Assembly (NCBI RefSeq): GCF_019049285.1
Contig: NZ_JAGMUL010000006.1
Location: 34,139-98,138, forward strand
Direction: 5' to 3'
Length of the DNA stretch: 64,000 nt
DNA from: Streptomyces sp. AC550_RSS872
Lineage (GTDB): Bacteria > Actinomycetota > Actinomycetes > Streptomycetales > Streptomycetaceae
Shown here piece by piece: positions 25,269 to 33,900 of this stretch. Below the pieces are notes generated by a model that worked only from the letters and a program-made list of their open reading frames with translations, was not told the DNA's origin and did not search any database. Every line of letters begins with the position of its first letter. Position 1 is the first letter of the stretch. The translations under genes and the position numbers were made by a program.

Positions 25269-27953
25269 CTACGGGACGTCTTCCGGCGTGAGTGTCATCA
25301 GGTCCGACTCCGAGATGTCGGACAGCTCGGCGACGCGATAGGCCTGACGCTCCGTCATCGCCTGGAACAGCTGGCGGGCGGCGCGGCCGTTGCCGAATCC
25401 GCGCTCCCTGGGCAGCGTGTCGAAGTGGGCGGTCAGGGCCTCGCGGGCGGTCGGCGTGAGCTCGTACTGGTGCTGGGCCGCCTGGTGGTCCACGATGCTG
25501 ACCAGTTCGGCGGAGGCGTAGTCCTCGAAGAGCAGCGTGCGGTTGAAGCGGGAGGCCAGACCGGGGTTGGAGCGCACGAACGTCTCCATCTCCCGGGGGT
25601 ATCCGGCGACGATCACCACCACGTCGTCGCGGTGGTCCTCCATCAACTTCAGCAGGGTGGCGATGGCCTCCTGGCCGAAGTCGTTGGTTCCGGCGTACTG
25701 GGTGAGGGTGTAGGCCTCGTCGATGAAGAGCACGCCGCCCCGGGCCTGTTCGAAGACACGGGTGGTCTTCGGGCCGGTGTGGCCGACGTACTCGCCGACC
25801 AGGGCGGAGCGGTCGGCCTCGACCAGGTGGCCACGGTCGAGGAGGCCGACGGCGGCGAGGATACGGCCGTAGAGGCGGGCAATGGTGGTCTTGCCGGTGC
25901 CGGGGTTGCCGGTGAAGACCAGGTGGCGGCTGAGCGGGGGTGCGGTCAGGCCCATGTCCTCGCGGCGGCGCACGGTCTGCATCAGTTTCACCAGCGAGGA
26001 GACGTCGTTCTTGACCCTGTCCAGACCGGCCAGCCCGTCGAGTTCGGCGAGCAGGTCCTCCAGGGTGTCCTCGGAGGGGGCTTCGGTCTCCCGCGCCTGG
26101 GTCGCCGCGGCCGCGTCGCCGCCCTCGGCGGACGCGAGCGCCTCGGCGCGGCCGGTGGGAAGGGCGGGGTGGGTCACGTTGCGTGAGACGCAGCCGTCGA
26201 ACACCGGGCGGGCTCCCTTCTCCGCGGCGACGTCCTCCTCCGCGTCCCGCACCACACAGCCGCGCAGGACGGGCGCGCTCCCGGCGGCTATATGGACGGC
26301 CGGGAACGCCTCGCCGGCGTTGCCTGCGCCGGCGAAGACGCATTCCTCGAAGGTGCCGCGTGCCTTCTCCCCGACGAACAGGCTGTTCTTGCCGGTGCGG
26401 GACACGGTGACGGCCTTGAGGCGTGGTTCGGACGCAGGGCCCAGGACCAGTCCGGAGCCGGTCGCGTCGCGCACCGTGCAGTCCTCGATGCTGGGGGTCG
26501 CGCCCTCGCCGATCACGAGGCCCGCGGTGCCGGTGCCGGTGATCCGGCAGTCCCGCAGCACGGCCGAGGTGCCGGTCCCGCAGGTGATCCCGGCGCGTTC
26601 GGCTTCCGCGACGTCACACTCCTCCAGGACGACCGTGCCGGTGGACTCGGCGTTGATCCCCGTGCGACCGCGCACCACGGACAGCCCGCGGACCCGCGCG
26701 CCAGCCGCCGAGTCGATCTGAAGGCCCGACAGTCCGCAGTCGCTGATGCGCACACTCTCGACGGTGAGCTCGGCCCGGTCGGTGGCCCGGACGCCGTGTT
26801 CCGGGGTGGAGCCGATACGGCAGGAGGTCAGCGACAGGCGGGAGTCGTCGCAGGCGTGCACCGCGCTGAACCCGCAGTCCGTCACGTCGCTCGACGCCAG
26901 GGTCACCTGCGAACGGCCGCCTGCCAGCAGGCCGTTGGCCCGGCTGCCGTGCACCGAGGTGCCCTCCGCGGACAGCCGGGCGGTGCCCCGGGCCACCAGG
27001 CACGAGCCGTGCGGCCGGTCCACCCGGCAGTCGACCAGTACAACCGTGCTGTCGTCGTCGGCGCTCACGCCGGCCCCGGAGCCGCCCCGTATCCCGGTGG
27101 TCAGGAGCAGGACGTCCCCGCTGCCGGAGACGGCGACCCCGTCGGTGCCGGTACGCAGCACCTGGCAGTCGGCGAGGACCACACCACCCTCGGCGGCCTC
27201 GGGACGCCCCGGACTCCCCTCGGGACGGCGGGAACTTCCCAGCACCCGTATGCCTTCCGCACCGGTCTCCTCCAGCCGGCAGTCCAGCACGGCCACGGAC
27301 GCGTCGTCCTCGATCAGCAGCCCGCTGCGGCCGGGGCCGGTGATCCGGCAGTCGCGGAGCACGGCCGCGGCCCGGCCGCGTACGCGGACCCCGGATCCGG
27401 TGACGTCCCGGACCGTCAGCCCGAGGAGGTCCGCCGTCGTGCCGGAGCCCAGGACGACTCCGGTGCCGTCGACGTCCTCGACCAGCGTGTCGATCAGTTC
27501 AGTCCCGCCCGTGGTGTTCGCGTGCACCCCGGCCAGGGCCGCACCGGAGATCCGGCAGTCGCGCAGCGACAGCGAGGCGTCGCCGCCGGCCTCGACCCGG
27601 CCGCCGGAGATCTCACAGCCGTCCAGCTCCAGGTTGCCGGCCGCCACCAGTACTGCGGGCAGGGCCGGGTCCTGTCCGGTCAGCGCGATTCCGTCGACGC
27701 GGACGTGCGGTGCGGTGATCTCCAGGACGGGTCGGCCGGGGTCCGCCGCCAGCAGCCGTACGGCGTGGTCCGGTCCTTCGTCCGGCAGCAGGCTCACCGC
27801 GCGGTCCAGGACCAGCACCTCGACGTAGTCGCCGGGGGCGATGCGGATCTCGTCTCCGTCGGCCGCGGCGCGTACGGCGGCGGTGATGCTGCGGTGGGCG
27901 CCGCGGCCCTTGGGGGCGACCCGGTGCACGGCGGGGATGGCGGTGGCGGTCAC
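25269..27953 (-). CDS. Right-handed beta-helix / AAA+ ATPase (EccA, CbxX type) fusion
   Basis: An 894-aa two-part protein. Residues about 15-600 are parallel beta-helix repeats: repeated 23-25-residue rungs of the form LxDCxIxGxGxxGLxIxxGAxxxVxDC, plus the N-terminal ITAAVRAAADGDEIRIAPGDY seen in pectate-lyase-like helices. Residues about 630-894 are a CbxX/CfqX AAA+ module with P-loop GNPGTGKTT (K688), Walker B VLFIDEA (D745-E746) and sensor region SNPGLASRFNRTLLF. EccA of type VII secretion has this AAA+ type and acts on substrates in the cytoplasm. The GTG start overlaps the stop of the giant protein (GTGA). Confidence 0.8.
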   Translation of the reverse strand: MTATAIPAVHRVAPKGRGAHRSITAAVRAAADGDEIRIAPGDYVEVLVLDRAVSLLPDEGPDHAVRLLAADPGRPVLEITAPHVRVDGIALTGQDPALPAVLVAAGNLELDGCEISGGRVEAGGDASLSLRDCRISGAALAGVHANTTGGTELIDTLVEDVDGTGVVLGSGTTADLLGLTVRDVTGSGVRVRGRAAAVLRDCRITGPGRSGLLIEDDASVAVLDCRLEETGAEGIRVLGSSRRPEGSPGRPEAAEGGVVLADCQVLRTGTDGVAVSGSGDVLLLTTGIRGGSGAGVSADDDSTVVLVDCRVDRPHGSCLVARGTARLSAEGTSVHGSRANGLLAGGRSQVTLASSDVTDCGFSAVHACDDSRLSLTSCRIGSTPEHGVRATDRAELTVESVRISDCGLSGLQIDSAAGARVRGLSVVRGRTGINAESTGTVVLEECDVAEAERAGITCGTGTSAVLRDCRITGTGTAGLVIGEGATPSIEDCTVRDATGSGLVLGPASEPRLKAVTVSRTGKNSLFVGEKARGTFEECVFAGAGNAGEAFPAVHIAAGSAPVLRGCVVRDAEEDVAAEKGARPVFDGCVSRNVTHPALPTGRAEALASAEGGDAAAATQARETEAPSEDTLEDLLAELDGLAGLDRVKNDVSSLVKLMQTVRRREDMGLTAPPLSRHLVFTGNPGTGKTTIARLYGRILAAVGLLDRGHLVEADRSALVGEYVGHTGPKTTRVFEQARGGVLFIDEAYTLTQYAGTNDFGQEAIATLLKLMEDHRDDVVVIVAGYPREMETFVRSNPGLASRFNRTLLFEDYASAELVSIVDHQAAQHQYELTPTAREALTAHFDTLPRERGFGNGRAARQLFQAMTERQAYRVAELSDISESDLMTLTPEDVP

Positions 27954-30900
27954 GGGAGCTCCAATCCCTCGAAGGGTGCGCTGGGTTCAGCGGCCGAGGC
28001 CTGCGGGGCCGGGGGCCGCGGGACCGGCGCAGGCGGTGGCGGTGGCGGCGCGGGGGTGGTGGCCGGCTTCGGGAACGCCCGTCCGGGAGACGGCAGGTGG
28101 CTCCCGTTCTGGCTGTCAGCCTGGGCGATCTGGAACGCGATGTACCGGGACAGCGCGGACTCGACCCAGTTCATGCCCAGTTCGCCGAGGCCGCCCTTGT
28201 GGAAGACCCGGGCGCCGGTGGCCAGATGCCAGGCGTTGCGCGCCAGACCGGTGCTCACCCCGCCGAACAGCGAGCCCGCGGCACCCCACATGCCGGCCCG
28301 CAGCGCGTCCAGGCCCTGGACCTGGTTGCCGTTGACCCCGAACACCGCCGCGCTGATGGCGTTGCTGACGAATCCGCTGAGCGCGCCGGTGGCGAGGCCC
28401 ACGGTGTTGGCGTAGGTGGCGTTGCGCCAGCGGGTGGGCTTCTCGAAGGCGGCCCAGTCGGTGACCCAGTCGTCGGTGTTGTTGGCCAGCGACTGCTTGG
28501 GGTGGCCGCCCCAGTCGCGCGCACCCATGCTGGTCTTGAAGTACCCGAGCCCGGTGCGGTTGTACAAGGTGTTGAGCCCGCCGCTGAAGGTGCCGCCGAC
28601 CGTGCCGGACAGCAGCGCCTTGAAGACGTCCTCCACCTTGAGATTGGCGTTGTTGGTGAGCTCGGTGATCAGCAGGTTCGCGGTGAAGTCGGTGACGAAG
28701 CCGGTGCTGAACGAGGTCAGGAAGCCGCGGAGCTCGCGCTGCCAGACGGGCATCTCGAGGGACTCGCCGTTCCTGACCCCCTGGAACAGACCGTGCCACG
28801 GGTCCTGGACCTCTCGCAGATAGCCCATGGCCTCGATCTCGGCGCCCCGGTAGTCGAACTCCCGGCCGATCAGCTGCCAGGCGCGGTCGCCGGGCAGGCC
28901 GACATCGCCGCCGACCCTGGGCAGGACCCCGCCGAGGTGGTGGGGGATGACGGCCGGGCCCGACATGCTGAGCCGGCCGAAGGGGTCGGTCCGGTAGACC
29001 CGGCCGTCGAAGACGCGCTGCTCGACCAGATGGCCGTTCTGGTACTCCCGCCACTGGCCCCACTGCTTGTCGACCTCGCGGTAGCGGACGGGATCGCCGT
29101 CCACCTTGACGCGCTCGCGGAAGACCTTGCCGACGTCGTACTCCTTCCAGGCCTCCCGGTCCACGCGGACCGTGCGGGGCGGCTCGAAGTGGCGCGCGGA
29201 CTGGTCGAGCATGTCGCGCAGCGTCGTCGCACGGGTGAGTTCGCCCGCGGGCGCCGCGGACGGCCGCGGGGTCTCGATCTCGTACGCGTACTCGCGAACC
29301 CGTCCGCCGTCCCTGCTGCGGACCACCTGGTCGTCGATGAGGTCGCGCCAGCGGCCCTTCGCGACGTCGTCGTACACCCGGACGCCCCCGGAGTGGACCG
29401 TGCCGTCGGCGGCGATCTTCGTCCACTTGTACGTGCCGTCGGGCTGCCGCACCGCGTCGACCCAGGAGGCACCCACATCGGTGGCGTTGCGCTCCCGCAC
29501 CACGTTGCCGAGCCCGTCGAGGTCGACGAAGGAATCGTCCCAGGTGCGTGAGTAGAGCGAGCCGCGGTTCTGCTTGCGGATGCCCTCGTCGAGCACGGTG
29601 GCCGGGTTGGCGGAGTCGTACGTCTTCCATGTCCAGCTGGTGCGGTAGGGGCTGCCGGACGACTCGACGAACACGTCGCCCACCAGGTCCCGCCGGCCGG
29701 TGACGTGCAGCAGCGAGTTCCTGTCGACCCAGACGCCCGTGCGGTCGTTGCGGGCGAGGTCCCGCAGGGTCGGTGCCTCGAAGAGGTACTCGCGTGTCCC
29801 GGCGCCCTCGCTGCGCAGCCGGACGCGCTCGACACCCGCCCTGTCGGTGAAGACGTCCCGCCACTGTCCGAGGCCGTCGGCGTGCCGCGTGCCGGTCTCG
29901 CCGGTCGTCGTGTTCCGCCAGTGCAGCTCGTACGGGGCGCCCTCGCGGTACTCGGGAAGCGGCGCCCAGCGCGTGGCGTCCTCGGCGCTGCGTCCGATCT
30001 CGATGACGCTGCCGTCGTCCAGCTTGCGGCTCTCCCGGACGACGCGGCCGAACTGGTCGACGTCGACCCAGTTGGAGGCCGACGGGTTGAGCCGGACACC
30101 GGTCACCGTGGTGCCGTCGGCGGCGGTCTGGGTCCAGTGGCTCACTCGGTTCAGGGAGTCGCCCGCGAACAGGTCACCGAAGAAGTTGTCGAACGGGTTG
30201 CGGCCCGCCGCGCCCTTCCACATGAAGGCGGGCGGACGCTGGTCGGCGAACCGCTTGACGAGCAGGCTGCCGCCGTCCGCCAGCGTCTCCAGGCTCTCGA
30301 TCTGCGCGTTCATCGCGCCCTGACCGACATACGTGCCGGGGTCGATCCGTGTTCCGGCCGGGGCATGGCCGGGCAGCAGGGAGTGCTCCTGGTACATGCG
30401 GGAGCCGTGCAGTCCGCCGAACGGCCAGGTCTGGCCGCGCCGTTGGGCCACCGTCTCCAGTCCCGTGGCGGAGTCGAGGAAGGTGTCCTTGAAGGCGACG
30501 TGGTTCGCGCTCCAGTGCCGGGTGCCGGAGAGCGCCTCCACGCCGTTCTTGTCGAAGCGCTGCCAGGTCCAGTGGCCGTCGGCGCCCTTCTCGGCGCGCA
30601 CGAGGCCGCCGTCGATGGCCTTGTGGTACGTGCGCACGTCGGAGGTGTTGAGCAGGCGCCAGGAACCGTCCGGGACGTCGTGGTACGTCCGCTGATCCGG
30701 GTCCCCGATGCGCTCGCCGGACCGGACCCGGGTGCCCGCGTCGTCGAACTCGGTCCAGCGGGCGTGGCCGAAGCGGTCCCGGGCGATGTGCAGGGTGTTG
30801 CCGTTCTTGAGGACCTCGCGCTCGAACAGGGTGACCTTGCCGGGCTCCTTGCCGGTCAGCTTGAACTGTCCGGTGGGGGACGACTCCAGCTTGGCGGTGT

Positions 30901-33900
30901 CGAAGCGGCCGGTGAAGGGGGTGTGGTCGCCGTTGACGCGGACGCCCTTGCCGGTCACGTGGTCGATGGTCCAGTACGAGCCGGTGGGCTTGCCGCCCTT
31001 GCCGCGGATGGCGACGGTCTCCTCCAGCAGCTTGCCGCCGCTCGCGTCGAAGACGGTCCGCTCCAGCGGTGCGGTGCCCGGGCCGGTGTGGATCAGGGCG
31101 ATACGGCCGTCGTCGAGCCGCTCCGCGCGCAGGGCCAGCGACAGCCGGCCCGACGTGTCGAGGACCTGGGGCACTCCGTCCGGAGCGCCCGCCTCGAACC
31201 GGAACGCGCCCCGCTCTCCGGCGAGTTGGACGTCCCTCAGGGCGAGCGTGCCTTCGGGGCCGTAATGCCACTTCGTCGTGCCGGCGGCGTCGGTGAGGGT
31301 GAAGCCGCCGCGCAGTTCGGACGGCATGTTCGGGTCGAGACGCGTGAAGGTGAACGCGTCGTCGGCCACGTGCGTGCCCACGAGCTGGAAGGAGTCGGGG
31401 GCCCAACCGCCCTCGGCCGCGCGGCCGGTGAGCCCGAGCTTGCTCCCGTCGAGCTCGGCGGGGCCGCCCCTGACGAACACCTCTTGGTAGAGCAGCTCGC
31501 GATTCGGGCCGAAGCCCGTCGTCAGATCCGTCGGTGTGTGCGTGACGGTGAAGCGGCTGCCACCGCGCCCGCCGTGCGGGGTCGGCGTGACGGTGAAGTC
31601 GCCGAAGACGCGGCTGCTGCCGTCCCGGATGTCCTCCAGGCGCGTGGCCAGGGGAAGATTCTGGTACTTCTCCATGACGGTGGCGGCGCCCTGCCGGATC
31701 CCCTCGTGGGCCTGCGCGGTCATGTGGCGGAGCTGGTCCTGGAGGAGTTCGGGCCGCAGCCCGGGGAACTTGTTCAGGGAGTCGGTGGCGTCGCCCGCGA
31801 GCTGCTGCACCCGCAGGAGGTCCAGGTTCTGGATGGCGTGGGAGTCGGGTGCGACACGCAGGAACTCCATGGCCCCGGAGATGGACGACATGTCCGCCGC
31901 TGCCGCGTCCTCGGGCCGGGGCCGTATGCCCGAGGCCTCGTCGAGGGTGCGCTCGAAGAGTTCCGAGATGTCGGTGAGCCCGTCGTCCAGGAGATCTTCC
32001 TCGGGGATCGAGCTGAGCGGGAAGCGCTCGGACAGCGGGTCGACCAGCCGGGTCGGCTGTGCGTTGCGCGCGCCCTCGGTGAACCGCAGGAATCCGGAGC
32101 CGTCACGGGCCGGCAGGTCGCGGAAGACGAGGGCTCCGGTCCGGTCGAAGTGGAAGCGGCTGCCGGTGACGGTGTCGGTGAGGGTGAAGCCACCGGGCAG
32201 CCGCCCGGCGAGCGCGCCCTCGGGGGCGGTGGCCCGCAGCGACCTGACGGCACTGTCAGGGCCGATCAGATCGACCTGCGTGAACCCGTGCGCCTCGTTG
32301 TGGGTCGCCGAGACTCGCAGGCCGGAGGGGAGTCCCTCCCCGGTGAGCACGGCCTCGCGGCCCAGGAAGGAGCCGTCCTGGGCGAAGGTCCACGTCGTGT
32401 TCCCGGTCGGGTCGGTGATGGCGAACCCGTCACCCGGGAGCCGTTCCACCGTGAAGTCCGCGCCGCGGACCGTTCCGTCCGCCGCGGGGGCACGGTCGAG
32501 GAGTTCGAGGCGGAACGAGCCCGCTGCCGACTCGGTGGACGGTACGCGCACCACCCGTATCTCAAGATCGGCGAGGTCGTCCGCGCCGGTCAGGTGGATC
32601 CCGGGCGTCCGTTCCAGGAGCCCCGTCCAGTGGTCGTCCAGGACTCGCCGGACCGCCCGAAGGTCGATGTCGGGCAGGTCGTCCGGGCTCAGCCGGGTGA
32701 GCCACTGGTCGCCGTGCTCTCTCACGGCGTCGGACAGGCGCAGGGCGGCGGCTTCGTCCAGACCGGACAGGCTCGGAGCGGCACCGAGGGACAGATCGGT
32801 GCCGTCGGACAGCGGACGCGTGCCGCCCGAGGCCTCGTCCAGGGTGCGCTGGAAGATCCCGGCGAGGTCGTCCAGGCCCGAGGAGCCGGCCAGGTCGTCG
32901 AGCCGGACGGGCGGGACGTCGGGCGCGCCCTCCGTGAAGCGCAGGAATCCGGAGCCGTCACGGGCCGGCAGGTCGCGGAACGCGAGGTTGAGGTCGGCGT
33001 CGTAGTGGAAACGGCTGCCCGTGACGCTGTCGGTCAGGGTGAGGCCGCCCGGCAGACGGTCCTGAAGCGTCCGGTCGATCGCGGTGAGCGGGAACGAGTC
33101 GGTGACGCCGCGGGGACCGACCAGCCCCACGATCCTGGAGGTCAAGCCGTCCGTCGTGGTCGTGGCCGTGGACCTGAGCCACAGCCCGGACGGCAGCCCC
33201 AGACCGTTGTCGACGAGCGCCGTCTCACGGGCGAGGAACTCGCCCCCGGCGCTGAACTCCCAGCGGGTGGTACCGGCCGGGTCGGTGACGCGGAACGCCC
33301 CGCTGTCCAGGCGCTCCACCGTGAACCGCGGCCGCGGTCCCGCCCCGTGGGGCGCCGGGACGGACTGCGTGACATCCAGCCGGAACGTACCGGGCACGCC
33401 GTCGGCGGCGGTACCGGCGCCGATCCGGAACTCCAGCCCGGCCAGGTCGCCCACACCGGAAAGCGGCACGTCCTGGAAATCGGTCAGGCGTGTGACGGAC
33501 AGGTCGGCGGGCAGCGCGGTGTCCGCCGCACGCGCGACAGCCAGCGCGTCGGTACCGGGCAGCTCGATCCGCGGCAGGCCGGTCGCGGCGCCGTCCAGGA
33601 GACTGTGCTCGGGGATGGAGTTCAGCGGGCCGACCACCCGGTCGCCGGTCGCCGGGCGAACGGGCGCGCCGTCGGGGCCGAACCTGGTGACGGTGCCGTC
33701 GGGCGCGGTGACGGTGAAGTGGCCGTCGACCATCTCCACCCTGACGTCCCGGACGATCCCGGCATCCGTTCTGAGCACGTAGGTGACCTGCTCCCCGGGC
33801 TCCATCGTGATCCACCGCCCGGTGGGCTGTGCCAGGTCGTCCAGCAGCCGGAGTTCGCCGGTGGGCAGGTGCGCCGCCGGACCGTCCAGGCGGGCCATCA

